64,000 nucleotides of DNA. It comes from Sulfurospirillum sp. SCADC (GTDB taxonomy: Bacteria; Campylobacterota; Campylobacteria; Campylobacterales; Sulfurospirillaceae). The first letter of the stretch is position 1; each line of letters starts with the position of its first letter. The stretch is from NCBI RefSeq assembly GCF_000743525.1, contig NZ_JQGK01000009.1, forward strand, positions 42,321 to 106,320, given 5' to 3'. Both the position numbers and the translations under genes were made by a program. Shown piece by piece: positions 1 to 9,281 of the stretch. The notes beneath the pieces were generated by a model that saw nothing but the letters and a program-made list of their open reading frames with translations, did no database searches and was not told where the DNA came from.

Positions 1-73
1 TTGAAAGCGCTTCAGGGATCAATTCCCTTAAAACGCTTTGGGTTCTCTGGATTTTAATACTTTTGTCTATCAT
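1..73 (-). CDS. rbfA: Ribosome-binding factor A, N-terminal part (runs off the window)
   Basis: Only the first 24 codons are inside the window. They begin MIDKSIKIQRTQSVLRELIP, which fits the start of RbfA, the small KH-fold protein that helps mature the 30S subunit and the 16S rRNA 5' end. Its ATG overlaps the infB stop codon as ATGA, so it is the next gene of the infB operon and probably translationally coupled to it. The infB-rbfA order is standard in bacteria. The rest of the gene lies before base 1, so length and C-terminus cannot be judged. Confidence 0.85.
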   Translation of the reverse strand, partial: MIDKSIKIQRTQSVLRELIPEALS

Positions 74-2727
74 AGTTTCGCTTTTTCTTCAACCTCTTTA
101 AAGCTTTCGATATAATCGCCCACTTTAATGTCGGTGTATCCTGTGATACCTACACCACACTCAAACCCTTTACCCACCTCTTTAACGTCCTCTTTGAAAC
201 GCTTAAGGGATGAAACACTGCCTTCATAGATGATGACGCCATCACGAATAACCCTGATTTTAACACCACGATTGATCGTACCATCGGTAACGATACAGCC
301 AGCAATATGTCCTAATTTTGGCACAGCAAAGACTTCTCTAACCATGGCTTGACCGATATTCTCTTCCCGAATCACTGGAGCCATAAGCCCTGTGACTATG
401 TTGGTGACATCATCAATCAAATCGTAGATGATATTGTACGTTTTAATCTCAACACCAGCACTTTTGGCTTTCTCTTTCACCACACCTGTTGGGCGTACAT
501 GGAAACCTAAAATGATACAGTCTGAGCTCGCACTCGCAATCGCAACATCACTCTCCGTAATGCCACCAATACCTGCACTCACAATGTTAACTTTGGTTTC
601 AGAGTTTCTAATTTTCTCTAAACTTCCTTTGATCGCTTCAAGACTTCCTTGAACATCCGCTTTGATAATCACAGGCAATGTTTTTAAAGCACCCTCTGCA
701 ATCATCGCACTGAGATCATCCAAACTCACTTTAGTTGTTTTGGAGAGCTCTTTTTGACGGAGGTATTCTGCTTTTTTCTTCGCATATTCACGTGCAATTT
801 TATCGCTCTTAACGCTAATCAGTGTATCACCAGCACCTGGGACTTCACTAAGCCCTAGTACAACAACCGGCTCACCAGGAAGTGCCTCTTTGACGGAACG
901 TCCAAGGTCATCGAGCAGTGCTTTGACTTTACCAAAAGCAACTCCCGCAACGACAATGTCGCCGACACGCATCGTACCGTCTTCAACCACAACAGTTGCC
1001 ACAGGACCACGCCCTTTTTCGAGGGAGCTTTCAATGACGGTTGCTTTCACTTCACGGCTAGGATCGGCTTTGAGTTCTAAAAGATCCGCTTGCAATAAAA
1101 TGGTCTCAAGCAGGTCTTCAATACCCATTCCCGTTTTAGCAGATACCGGTACAAATTCGTGATCTCCACCCCAATCAACAGGTGTAATGCCTAGTTCTGC
1201 CAATTGCGCTTTGACAAGATCCGGATTGGCCGCTTCTTTGTCCATTTTATTGACCGCGATAATAATAGGCACACCCGCTGCTTTTGCATGCTCAACAGCC
1301 TCTTTGGTTTGAGGTTTAACACCATCATCTGCTGCGACAACAACGATAACAATGTCGGTGACTTTAGCACCACGTGAACGCATTTCCGTAAAGGCTTCGT
1401 GACCTGGTGTGTCAATAAAGGTAATGTTTCGACCATTTTTCTCTACCATATAAGCACCCACGTGTTGGGTAATGCCACCTGCTTCACCTGCAGCCACTTT
1501 GGCACTTCTAATGTAATCTAAAAGAGAGGTTTTACCATGATCTACGTGACCCATGATGGTGATAACAGGAGCACGCTCAACCAGAATTTGATTATTGGCG
1601 TCACCTTCATCATCGTATGCTTTAACGTAGTCAAATGCCTCTTGATCATTAACAGTTGTCACGTTAATGCCAAAAGTCTCTGCTAAAATTTCAATCGAAT
1701 CTTTATCTAAAAAGTCGTTTTTGGTAAACATAACACCTAAAGAGAAAAGCTCTTTAATCACTTCACTCACCGGTTTATTGATCTTTTCAGCAAACTCATA
1801 GACCCTAATCTCTTCAGGAATTTCAATCGCACTAATCGCTTCACTCTCTTGCACTTGTGCTGGACGACGTCTACGCTTGCGCCCAACTCTTTGAATACCT
1901 TGCATCACAAAATTGGTTTTTTTAGTGGTTCGAATTTGGCTTGGATCGATCTGTTTTTTCTTTTTCGCTTCTTCATTGACCAAAAGACCCACATTAAGAT
2001 CGGGAAGAACAATCATGTCCTCCTCTTCCGTATCAATACTGTTGTCTGCCATCTCAATATTTAAAGCAATATCCAACTTCTCTGTCGTGGATTTTTTCTC
2101 AGCAGGTACTTTTTTAAGCTTCTTTTTCTTTTTCTGAAGTTCACTTGCACTGTTAGACGCAGCAAACATGGACTCCATACTCCTTGAAGGTGTACTCTCA
2201 CGTGAGCCATAAAACGATGATGGACTTTGTCTTACTTCAACTTCGACCTCTTTGACTTCAGGTCGCTTCTTTTTAACAATCACCAGACCTCTGCGCTTTT
2301 GTACATTCGTTGGATCGATTTTATCAGCTGTGTCTACTTTATCTTCGGCAACATCTGATCCTACGTTCTCAACCACTTCTTTGTGAGAAGCAGTGGGAGC
2401 GGCATGACCCATTTCAAGCTCTTTTTCTTTCAATGTCTTCGTTTTAGGAGCAACAACTTCGTGTACTTTTGGTTTTTCAACGACAGGCAGTGGTGTCTCT
2501 ATGACTTCAACTTTTTTAATCTCTGGAGCTTTAGGTTGAGGAGATGGCTTACTGGTTTGTGCAGTCTCTCCGCTTAAGACGTAATTCATGAGTTTTTCGG
2601 CATCTTCTGTACTAATTGAACTTGAATGCCCTTTGACATCAAGCCCAAGATCTATCGCTTTATCAACGATCTCTTTGTTCTTCATGCCCAGTTCTTTTGC
2701 TATTTCGGTTATACGAACTTTATCCAT
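70..2727 (-). CDS. infB: Translation initiation factor IF-2
   Basis: IF-2 is the GTPase that places fMet-tRNA on the 30S subunit and promotes subunit joining. The 885-residue protein starts with an IF2_N-type domain (residues 1-50). A long Lys/Glu/Pro-rich linker with Lys runs follows (about 60-290). A second N domain precedes the G domain, whose P-loop GHVDHGKTS lies near residue 390, followed by DTPGHEAF and NKMD. The C-terminal half carries the usual beta-barrel and tRNA-binding domains. The linker is rich in low-complexity charged sequence, as is common for this domain. The start overlaps the preceding small gene by 8 nt, indicating one transcript with it and rbfA. Confidence 0.97.
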   Translation of the reverse strand: MDKVRITEIAKELGMKNKEIVDKAIDLGLDVKGHSSSISTEDAEKLMNYVLSGETAQTSKPSPQPKAPEIKKVEVIETPLPVVEKPKVHEVVAPKTKTLKEKELEMGHAAPTASHKEVVENVGSDVAEDKVDTADKIDPTNVQKRRGLVIVKKKRPEVKEVEVEVRQSPSSFYGSRESTPSRSMESMFAASNSASELQKKKKKLKKVPAEKKSTTEKLDIALNIEMADNSIDTEEEDMIVLPDLNVGLLVNEEAKKKKQIDPSQIRTTKKTNFVMQGIQRVGRKRRRRPAQVQESEAISAIEIPEEIRVYEFAEKINKPVSEVIKELFSLGVMFTKNDFLDKDSIEILAETFGINVTTVNDQEAFDYVKAYDDEGDANNQILVERAPVITIMGHVDHGKTSLLDYIRSAKVAAGEAGGITQHVGAYMVEKNGRNITFIDTPGHEAFTEMRSRGAKVTDIVIVVVAADDGVKPQTKEAVEHAKAAGVPIIIAVNKMDKEAANPDLVKAQLAELGITPVDWGGDHEFVPVSAKTGMGIEDLLETILLQADLLELKADPSREVKATVIESSLEKGRGPVATVVVEDGTMRVGDIVVAGVAFGKVKALLDDLGRSVKEALPGEPVVVLGLSEVPGAGDTLISVKSDKIAREYAKKKAEYLRQKELSKTTKVSLDDLSAMIAEGALKTLPVIIKADVQGSLEAIKGSLEKIRNSETKVNIVSAGIGGITESDVAIASASSDCIILGFHVRPTGVVKEKAKSAGVEIKTYNIIYDLIDDVTNIVTGLMAPVIREENIGQAMVREVFAVPKLGHIAGCIVTDGTINRGVKIRVIRDGVIIYEGSVSSLKRFKEDVKEVGKGFECGVGITGYTDIKVGDYIESFKEVEEKAKL

Positions 2728-2971
2728 TCGACCCTATCTCCTTAAAAATTTTACCAAATTCCATCATTGCTTTGTGATTTGTTTTGCATTTATTGTTGAG
2801 TATTTTTACAACTTTCTTTTCATTGTTTGTCATACATGCCTTGCAGATATAAAAGCTTCTTCCAACTTTGGAAAAGAGCATGAGCTCTCCATTTACAATC
2901 TGCAATCTTTGTAAACTGTCTTGTAAAGATCTTTCTCTACAAACAATGCACATTCGTATGGGTTGACTCAT
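2720..2971 (-). CDS. YlxR/DUF448 family protein (RNase P modulator RnpM-like)
   Basis: This 83-residue protein begins MSQPIRMCIVCRERSLQDSL. The RxCxxCRxR pattern is the hallmark of the YlxR/DUF448 family, which normally sits between nusA and infB. In Bacillus subtilis the family member RnpM binds RNase P RNA; that role is family knowledge and is not shown here. A second CxxC-like Cys (residue 44) and a basic C-terminus fit nucleic-acid binding. It overlaps infB by 8 nt, so the usual coupling to infB is preserved. No nusA lies upstream; thrB is next instead, as in other Campylobacterota. Confidence 0.85.
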   Translation of the reverse strand: MSQPIRMCIVCRERSLQDSLQRLQIVNGELMLFSKVGRSFYICKACMTNNEKKVVKILNNKCKTNHKAMMEFGKIFKEIGSNG

Positions 2972-3006
2972 TTTTGCGCCTGATTATATCAAATTTTAGC
3001 TGTCTT

Positions 3007-3891
3007 TCAGCTTTTTACGATTTCAAAACCGTTATTATCTAATTCAAAGATTTCTACTCTAAACATCCCAAACGCATTCTTAAGGGCTATGGCAACCTTT
3101 GGAGCATCTTCTGCCTTCACGAGATTGAAAAACGATGAGCCACTTCCTGAGAGGGTACTCATAAGCGCACCACTTTTTAGAGCAATCTCACGTACTTCAA
3201 AAAGTTCTTTCATCTGCTTCATACGACGATGTTCGTGCATACAGTCTTTGGATGCCACTCTTAAAAATTCCCAATTTTCGCTAAACAACGCTGCTGTGAG
3301 TAAAGATGCACGCGAAAGATTGTACACCACATTTTTCATGGGGTATGATTTAGGAAGCAGTGTCCTCGAATGCGCTGTGGACATAGGGCGATCAGGAATC
3401 ACCATCACCACTTTAAGCTTCTCTCCAAGCACTTTTTTCAATGTTTTGACTCTTCCACTTTCTACTACAGAGCTGGTAAAACCTCCAAAAACGGCGGGGG
3501 CAATGTTATCAGGATGCGTTTCATATAAGATGGCTTTATTTAAAATAGTCTCTCGACTCGCTTTCACGCCTGCCATCTCATAAGCACTGGCAATGGCACC
3601 CACAATGACAGCGGAACTGCTTCCTAGCCCTCTTGAAAAAGGGATTGTATTGTAAAACTCAAACCTGAAAGGATCTTTTTTACCCGCTAATTCTTGATAA
3701 ATATCGTAAAAAATGGAGACAAAAATATTGTTTTTTTTCAGTTTTGCATTCTCTTCACCCTCGCCTTTAACAGAGATACTCTGGTAACTTGAAGGTTTAA
3801 TGCAAACTTCATTGTAAAGTGCGATGGCAAGACCTAAACAATCAAATCCGGGTCCTAAATTGGCACTGGTCGCCGGTATCTTTATCTTCAC
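3007..3891 (-). CDS. thrB: Homoserine kinase
   Basis: The enzyme phosphorylates homoserine with ATP on the way to threonine. The 294-residue protein has the GHMP kinase ATP-binding motif PFSRGLGSSSAVIVGA at about residues 84-99 and the N-terminal substrate segment PATSANLGPGFDCLG. The C-terminal GHMP motif LSGSGSSFF is also present. Length is typical for ThrB. It stands between tsaB (9 nt upstream) and the YlxR-like gene (35 nt downstream), so it is probably cotranscribed with the lpxC-minC group. Other Campylobacterota have the same thrB-infB adjacency. Confidence 0.95.
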   Translation of the reverse strand: MKIKIPATSANLGPGFDCLGLAIALYNEVCIKPSSYQSISVKGEGEENAKLKKNNIFVSIFYDIYQELAGKKDPFRFEFYNTIPFSRGLGSSSAVIVGAIASAYEMAGVKASRETILNKAILYETHPDNIAPAVFGGFTSSVVESGRVKTLKKVLGEKLKVVMVIPDRPMSTAHSRTLLPKSYPMKNVVYNLSRASLLTAALFSENWEFLRVASKDCMHEHRRMKQMKELFEVREIALKSGALMSTLSGSGSSFFNLVKAEDAPKVAIALKNAFGMFRVEIFELDNNGFEIVKS

Positions 3892-3900
3892 ACATCGCTC

Positions 3901-4359
3901 CTAAACTGCTGGTAACATATAAAGTGGTTCAATTTCGTTCGTAAAAAGGGTTTCATCTAAAACTTTTGGTAAGGTAAAATGTTGCTCCACAGGGCTTTCT
4001 AACTGCACCGTGGTAATCGCTTCTGTCTCTTTTATAAAATAGAGATTGCGCATTGCACGAATCGCTCTTCCTTCGTTAAAGACAAATCCATCGCAGGCTA
4101 AAAGAGGAATATTCAGTGTAATACTAAGCGTTTTTAAAAAAATATAGGTAATTTTAATCGCCATAAAACTTCCAGGTCCCCTCGCAAAAAAGAGACGTAC
4201 TGGACGATACTCTTTTAAAATAGCCTCAAAAAGCAAGGGCAAAACTTCACTTGTTTGATCCATTGTCTCATACGTTTTAATGAGCTGGTTATTTTCATAA
4301 ATGCCTACATGTAAAGGCGAAGTAAGCGTTATAACAACAATATCAACGGCAGTTTTTAT
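3901..4359 (-). CDS. tsaB: tRNA threonylcarbamoyladenosine biosynthesis protein TsaB-like; probable ATA start
   Basis: TsaB is the inactive TsaD paralogue that scaffolds the complex making t6A at position 37 of ANN-decoding tRNAs. The segment FFARGPGSFMAIKITYIFLK matches the conserved TsaB GPGSFTGxR region. The first ATG (base 4263) would give only 120 residues and lose the first strands of the fold. In frame upstream lies a sequence reading DIVVITLTSPLHVGIYENN, typical of a TsaB N-terminus, but no ATG, GTG, TTG or CTG precedes it before the in-frame stop. The best candidate start is ATA at 4357-4359. It overlaps the lpxC stop as ATAA and has AAGG seven bases upstream. I chose that start (152 residues); it is inferred. 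Confidence 0.7.
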   Translation of the reverse strand: MKTAVDIVVITLTSPLHVGIYENNQLIKTYETMDQTSEVLPLLFEAILKEYRPVRLFFARGPGSFMAIKITYIFLKTLSITLNIPLLACDGFVFNEGRAIRAMRNLYFIKETEAITTVQLESPVEQHFTLPKVLDETLFTNEIEPLYMLPAV

Positions 4360-5240
4360 GCGTACACCTTCTCAAATTCTTGGGCTCTTTCAACACTCAA
4401 TGTGCGAATTTCATAATTGCTTGGATCTCTTAAAATCGCTTTGGTCAACTCATGATTTAAGTTATGACTTCCTGCAAAAGAGGTGTAGTCTCCTAAAAAA
4501 GGAGCCCCCAAGAGGGATAAATCGCCAATCGCATCTAAAATCTTGTGTCTGACAAATTCATTGGAAAAACGTAATCCCTCAGGATTGAGAATCTTCGTCT
4601 CATCTAAAACAACCGCGTTATCCAAAGAGCCACCAAGCCCAAGACCGCGAGCACGTAGCATTTGGACATCTTTCATAAAGCCAAACGTACGTGCACGTGC
4701 TATCTCTTCAATAAAATTTTTCTTGCTAAATTCAAAGTGATACTCTTGTTTCCCAATGGAAGGATGTGCAAATTCAATCATAAAGTTATAGGTAGGCTTA
4801 AGACTCGGTGTGACGCGTGCAAATTTCTTGCCATCGGCAACTTCAACCTCTTTTTTGAGGATCAAAACCTGTTTCGTTGCATCCAATTTTCGCTTTCCCG
4901 CTTCATCGAGCATCATACAAAAACTGGCACTGCTTCCATCCATAACAGGTACTTCCGCACCATCAAGAACCACTCTAATGTTGTCAATCCCATACGCATA
5001 AACGGCAGAGAGAAGATGTTCAATCGTTGAGATATAACCACTTGCATTGCCAATGACCGTTGCCATTTGCGTATTCACAACATTGTGTGGCAGGGCTTGA
5101 ACCAAGAGTCCTATATCACTTCGGTAAAAAAGAATACCGCTATTGGCTTCAAGAGGCTCAAGACGTATTTGAATAGGCTCACCTTTATGAAGCCCAATTC
5201 CTACACCGCTGACTGCTTTGGCTAATGTGGTCTGTTTCAC
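4356..5240 (-). CDS. lpxC: UDP-3-O-acyl-N-acetylglucosamine deacetylase
   Basis: LpxC catalyses the committed step of lipid A synthesis, a zinc-dependent deacetylation in the cytoplasm. The 294-residue protein has the zinc ligands in place: H75 in EHLLSA, then H232 and D236 in RHKILDAIGD. The catalytic His is H259 in AGSHN. The motif EVPVMDGSS is at 96-104. It overlaps minC by 4 nt (5237-5240) and appears to overlap tsaB at its own stop codon. Together with lpxA, fabZ and lpxB elsewhere in the window it supplies much of the early lipid A pathway. Confidence 0.97.
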   Translation of the reverse strand: MKQTTLAKAVSGVGIGLHKGEPIQIRLEPLEANSGILFYRSDIGLLVQALPHNVVNTQMATVIGNASGYISTIEHLLSAVYAYGIDNIRVVLDGAEVPVMDGSSASFCMMLDEAGKRKLDATKQVLILKKEVEVADGKKFARVTPSLKPTYNFMIEFAHPSIGKQEYHFEFSKKNFIEEIARARTFGFMKDVQMLRARGLGLGGSLDNAVVLDETKILNPEGLRFSNEFVRHKILDAIGDLSLLGAPFLGDYTSFAGSHNLNHELTKAILRDPSNYEIRTLSVERAQEFEKVYA

Positions 5241-5830
5241 ACAACTTCCTTTATCTCAAGAACGTTATTGCGCATAACGATTTTTTGAAGCACATTTTGT
5301 TTGATCATCTCCCGATCCACGATCTCACCATTAAAAATGAGGTGACCTCTAAGGCTTATGCCACTGAGCACGATATATTCACCATCGCACTGTACTAATC
5401 CGTCAATAATACCATAAATACTCATACTCTCTTCACAAAAGACTTTCGCACCGCTGTTAACGCGTCCAAAAATCACAATCGGTAAACTCTCCACAATCTC
5501 TTCACCTGATCGAATAGGACGATCATAAAGCTTGAGTTTTGGCATCTGCTTTGGTGGTTCTTCTTCTAAAACTTTCTCTTTTTGAGGCGCTTCTTCAAGA
5601 GAGGGTGCCTCTTTTTTAATACCACCAAAACGAATGTTACACTGATTGATCTCTTTATAACAGACACCACTTTGCTCTAAAACAAAGGCAATATTCTTCG
5701 TAATTTCACCTTCTATAAGCAAAAAGAATTCCCTTAAAAGAAGGCTATTTTTTCTAAAATAGTCTAAAAAAGAGGCTTCATCATCAATCTCAATATGAAA
5801 CACTCTGACGTTTTTTTGCGTTACTTTCAT
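5237..5830 (-). CDS. minC: Septum site-determining protein MinC
   Basis: MinC inhibits FtsZ polymerisation away from midcell, working with MinD. The 197-residue protein has a poorly conserved N-terminal domain, a charged Glu/Pro/Lys linker around residues 65-95, and a C-terminal beta-helix domain (about 100-197). The segments IFGRVNSGAKVFCEESMSIY and GIIDGLVQCDGEYIVLSG are typical of the MinC_C repeat. minD and minE are not in the window. The gene overlaps both neighbours by 4 nt, in the lpxC-minC-M23 peptidase order that I recall from H. pylori. Confidence 0.88.
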   Translation of the reverse strand: MKVTQKNVRVFHIEIDDEASFLDYFRKNSLLLREFFLLIEGEITKNIAFVLEQSGVCYKEINQCNIRFGGIKKEAPSLEEAPQKEKVLEEEPPKQMPKLKLYDRPIRSGEEIVESLPIVIFGRVNSGAKVFCEESMSIYGIIDGLVQCDGEYIVLSGISLRGHLIFNGEIVDREMIKQNVLQKIVMRNNVLEIKEVV

Positions 5831-7197
5831 CGATCCATAATCTTCTTTGCTGATTCTATTACATTAAAAATACTCTCTTTAAGCCACACCTCATCCATCC
5901 ACTCTTCGGGTCTGACATCCACACCTTGAACATACATGCCAAAGTGAAGGTGATCTCCTAATGCTAAGCCTGTTAAGCCTGTTTTGGCGATAGACTCTCC
6001 TGCTTTGACCACATCACCCTCTTTGACCATATAACTAGAACAGTGCCCATACAGTGAATAAACGCCCAAACCATGGGAGATAATGATGTTGTTGCCGTAA
6101 ATGCCGTTTTCACGTGCAAAGACAACAACCCCATCGTTCGAAGTTTGCATAGGAGCTTGCGCATTACTGGCAAGATCCAACCCTAAATGGTAGGACTCAC
6201 TGGTAGGTTGCTTCTCATACTCATAATAACGGTGATCCCCAAAACTGGCAACCACTTTGCCATTGCGAAGCGGATAAAATGGTTTTAAATAAAATCCATT
6301 GATAGGGTCTATGGAAACCGCAGAGGTTACTTTTAAAATATTGGCTTCATTGCCTTGGCGCATATCTTCATTGACAAATTTAAATTTTTCGAGTTTTGAA
6401 AGAGAGGAGCGTTCAGGAGCCATCTCCGCAATCAAATCGGCGATTTTCCCATCTAAAAAGCGATCTTCCAATGCAATCGTAGATGTTTTGTACTTTTTAT
6501 CTTGTAAAAAATACGGTACATGCGATTTGGTTAAATTTCCTGCGCGGTCTATGGCAATCACAGAAGCACTAAAACTTTCGATACTTGTAGGCCATGCCAC
6601 TAGCGTGATGTAATAACCCTCTTTGTAAAACGGTGTCGGATAAAATTTCTTACCAAAATTCGTCTCAACGTAGAGTGATTTCATCGCTTCATCTTGCGCT
6701 TTAAAAATCACCGCCGCAACACCACCCTTCATAATCTTATACGAACTTCCAATGATATTGACATCAGGTCTTTTGGTATCGACTTTAATCACCGATTTGG
6801 CACTGACACTATTGCCAGAGAAGAAATTCCATTTACTTGCATCGACTGCTTCGATTGTTAATTCAAATACTTTTTTATTGGCACCAAACCCCACTTTGGG
6901 AAAAGAGAGGTTTAAATCAACCATTTTTTCAGCTGATTTGAACTCTTTTGTCTCTAGAATAACGCTTTTTTCACCATCAAAGAGCGAAGCACGTACAAAA
7001 CGAACTCCGCTTGCATCGGCTATCTGCACTTTAATCGGATCTTTTAAATTCCACTCTATCTCTTTGGGAAGAACGATCTGGGGAGCTTCTCTTTCAAATA
7101 AATTGGAGTTAAATACAAACGCAACACCCCCTACAAGGAGTAAAAAAATAAACCCTAACACAAAAGCGGCTATAGATGATGTTCTCTGTTTTTTCAT
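5827..7197 (-). CDS. M23 family zinc metallopeptidase, membrane-anchored
   Basis: This is a probable cell-wall endopeptidase or LytM-type protein acting in the periplasm. Residues 11-30 form a single transmembrane anchor. A long middle region of beta-rich sequence follows. The C-terminal M23 domain has HLGLDLAS (His and Asp ligands near residues 335-339), the strand YGNNIIISHGLGVYSLYGH, and GDHLHFGM (HxH near 415-417). All zinc ligands are present, so it should be active, unlike degenerate LytM proteins. H. pylori has an M23 peptidase at the same place after minC. M23 enzymes such as the Csd proteins set helical shape in that group, but assigning this one to that role would be inference. Confidence 0.9.
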   Translation of the reverse strand: MKKQRTSSIAAFVLGFIFLLLVGGVAFVFNSNLFEREAPQIVLPKEIEWNLKDPIKVQIADASGVRFVRASLFDGEKSVILETKEFKSAEKMVDLNLSFPKVGFGANKKVFELTIEAVDASKWNFFSGNSVSAKSVIKVDTKRPDVNIIGSSYKIMKGGVAAVIFKAQDEAMKSLYVETNFGKKFYPTPFYKEGYYITLVAWPTSIESFSASVIAIDRAGNLTKSHVPYFLQDKKYKTSTIALEDRFLDGKIADLIAEMAPERSSLSKLEKFKFVNEDMRQGNEANILKVTSAVSIDPINGFYLKPFYPLRNGKVVASFGDHRYYEYEKQPTSESYHLGLDLASNAQAPMQTSNDGVVVFARENGIYGNNIIISHGLGVYSLYGHCSSYMVKEGDVVKAGESIAKTGLTGLALGDHLHFGMYVQGVDVRPEEWMDEVWLKESIFNVIESAKKIMDR

Positions 7198-8138
7198 TCT
7201 TTGTCTATCCTTTTTATTTTGTCCACAATTTCATCTCGAAGCATTTTGGGATCACAAAGGGGTACTTCAAACCCTGCAGCAGTCTTGTGACCGCCACCTT
7301 GATACTCCAACGCCACTTTGGAGACATTAATATCTTTACTGCGTAATGAGACTTTATAGCCTCCCTCTTTCTCTTCCAATATCATAATAGCAATGGTAAC
7401 ATTTGCAATGCTTCTGAGCATATTGACAATATTTTTGGTATCGTCTCGTTTGGCACCTGTTGCTTCCAGGGCTGCTTTATCAAAAATAATAGTCGCGATG
7501 CGTCCATTTTCATAAAGATCAAAATGGTTGAGCATGTACCCATAGAGTCTTATCTTTGAAAGCGATTCTCTGCGTTTCACTTTAGAAGCAATCTCTTTTG
7601 GATTGGCACCATCTTTCACCAGTTGCGCCACAATGCTAAAGGTAAATTCATCCATATCACCATACTGAAAAAACCCTGTATCATCTGCAATCGCCGTGTA
7701 AAGGCACGTTGCACAGGCTTGGCTCATCTCAATGCCATTGGCTTTTAAAAGCTCATACACGACCATTCCAGCACTCGTGAAGCGATCTACGACAAGGTTG
7801 ATGTCTCCAAAATAGTGGTTGGTGAGGTGATGGTCAATGTTGATAATCTCATAATCTCCCAGAGGGATTTTGAGCCTATCACGGGTTGAGCAATCACAAC
7901 TGACCACCAGATCAAAATGCTTTGGTAAGCTATTTTTAATTTTTGAAAATCCTGGTAAAAAATCGTACACGCGCGGTAATTCACTGTTTTTGTTGTAATG
8001 CGTTACTTTTTTCCCTGCGCGGATCAGTACATCATACAACGCTAGCGCACTTCCTAGAGTATCACCATCGGGATGTACATGAGAGACAATAACAATATGC
8101 TTGGCGTCTTGCATACGCTTCCACGCTTGGTGATACAT
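7194..8138 (-). CDS. DHH/DHHA1 phosphoesterase, NrnA-like (oligoribonuclease / pAp phosphatase)
   Basis: The 314-residue protein has a DHH domain, with SHVHPDGDT at residues 19-27, IDHHLTN at 101-107 (the DHH signature) and ADDTGFF in the middle. It ends with a DHHA1 domain carrying GGGHKTAAGF. This is the architecture of NrnA-type enzymes, which degrade short RNA or dinucleotides and dephosphorylate pAp. Substrate choice cannot be read from sequence. It overlaps the M23 gene by 4 nt and begins the minus-strand run that ends at rbfA. The 64-nt gap to flhB (8139-8202) shows no gene. Confidence 0.9.
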   Translation of the reverse strand: MYHQAWKRMQDAKHIVIVSHVHPDGDTLGSALALYDVLIRAGKKVTHYNKNSELPRVYDFLPGFSKIKNSLPKHFDLVVSCDCSTRDRLKIPLGDYEIINIDHHLTNHYFGDINLVVDRFTSAGMVVYELLKANGIEMSQACATCLYTAIADDTGFFQYGDMDEFTFSIVAQLVKDGANPKEIASKVKRRESLSKIRLYGYMLNHFDLYENGRIATIIFDKAALEATGAKRDDTKNIVNMLRSIANVTIAIMILEEKEGGYKVSLRSKDINVSKVALEYQGGGHKTAAGFEVPLCDPKMLRDEIVDKIKRIDKE

Positions 8139-8202
8139 TTTAACTCCACATTCGTAAAACGGTAATTATACTTAATTTTGACTGAAAAGTTATTGATGCT
8201 CC

Positions 8203-9261
8203 CTAGCGCATTTTTTTAGAGCTTTTGTAGACAAACGCCAATACTTCAGCAACAGCCTTGTAAAGATTCTCAGGAATAATCTCACCTATATTGCATTTTT
8301 TATAAAGCTCTCTTGCCAATGGAGGGTTCTCAACAATCTGAATATTATAATTCATCGCAATCTCTTTAATGCGAAGTGCTATGTAATCTGTCCCCTTAGC
8401 AATCACTTTAGGTGCTGCCTCTTTTTCTTGGTTATAGCGAATGGCTACAGCATAATGCGTTGGATTGGTGATAACGACATCGGCTTGGGGAATCTCTTGC
8501 ATCATGCGCTTACGCGTCATCTGCATCTGAATCTGCCTAATTTTGGCTTTAATCTTAGGATCACCTTCCATCTGTTTGTATTCATCTTTCAACTCTTGCT
8601 TGCTCATCCGCAAACTTTTAAAGTAGTTGTAGCGGACAAACATCAAATCCGCTAAGGCAAGCACCAAAAAGAGCAATAAAATGACGGCAATTAAGATAAG
8701 CATTTTCTCTTTGAGCCATGCCAATTGATCATAAAGTGGAAAATAGATAACCGTAGGAAGCTCTTTGGTAAACGAGAGTAAAAAATAGTAGCACACCCAT
8801 AAAATCACACTGACTTTGATGATAATTTTAATCGACTCTACCGCCTTTTTCATCGAAAAAAGATTTTTGAGCCCTTTCACCGGATCCAGTTTTGAAAGAT
8901 CAGGGATCAGTGGTTTAGTGGTAAAAATAAAACCTGTTTGCATCACATTGGCTAAAATTCCAGAAATCGCCACCGCTAAAGAGAGGGGAATGACCATAAA
9001 AATAACTTCACGAAAAGAGATCATTGAGATTTGAAAGGTTGCTTCTTTGGTAATTTCGGTGCCAATGAGAGATTGATAGTAGAGATACAAATAGACGACG
9101 CGTGATTCTATCCATGATAAGAGCGCTAAAAAGGCAACCAATGCCACCACCAACGTGACAAACGCGCTGGTATCTTGACTTTTGGGAACATTGCCGTCTT
9201 TTCTGGCATCTTCAATCTTCTTGGAACTGGGTTCTTCCGTCTTTTCTTGATCATCTGCCAC
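8203..9261 (-). CDS. flhB: Flagellar type III export protein FlhB
   Basis: FlhB is the export-gate component that switches substrate class from rod/hook to filament proteins. The 352-residue protein has the conserved N-terminus MADDQEKTEEPSSKKIEDAR, four hydrophobic segments (about 31-60, 84-108, 145-165, 187-208) and the cytoplasmic autocleavage site NPTH at residues 266-269. The cleavage Asn is intact, so normal switching is expected. The gene stands apart from other flagellar genes, next to nadC, which is not unusual in Campylobacterota, where flagellar genes are scattered. Confidence 0.97.
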   Translation of the reverse strand: MADDQEKTEEPSSKKIEDARKDGNVPKSQDTSAFVTLVVALVAFLALLSWIESRVVYLYLYYQSLIGTEITKEATFQISMISFREVIFMVIPLSLAVAISGILANVMQTGFIFTTKPLIPDLSKLDPVKGLKNLFSMKKAVESIKIIIKVSVILWVCYYFLLSFTKELPTVIYFPLYDQLAWLKEKMLILIAVILLLFLVLALADLMFVRYNYFKSLRMSKQELKDEYKQMEGDPKIKAKIRQIQMQMTRKRMMQEIPQADVVITNPTHYAVAIRYNQEKEAAPKVIAKGTDYIALRIKEIAMNYNIQIVENPPLARELYKKCNIGEIIPENLYKAVAEVLAFVYKSSKKMR

Positions 9262-9281
9262 AGTGCAACATTCCTACTTAC

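Noticed and set aside
1849..2137. Plus-strand open frames across infB and similar frames elsewhere
   Set aside because: They are antisense to well-supported genes, have low-complexity content and no ribosome binding site or family match.
4263..4263. ATG at 4263 as the tsaB start
   Set aside because: It would remove the conserved N-terminal strands that are encoded in frame upstream and leave a 100-nt gap after lpxC; kept only as an alternative.
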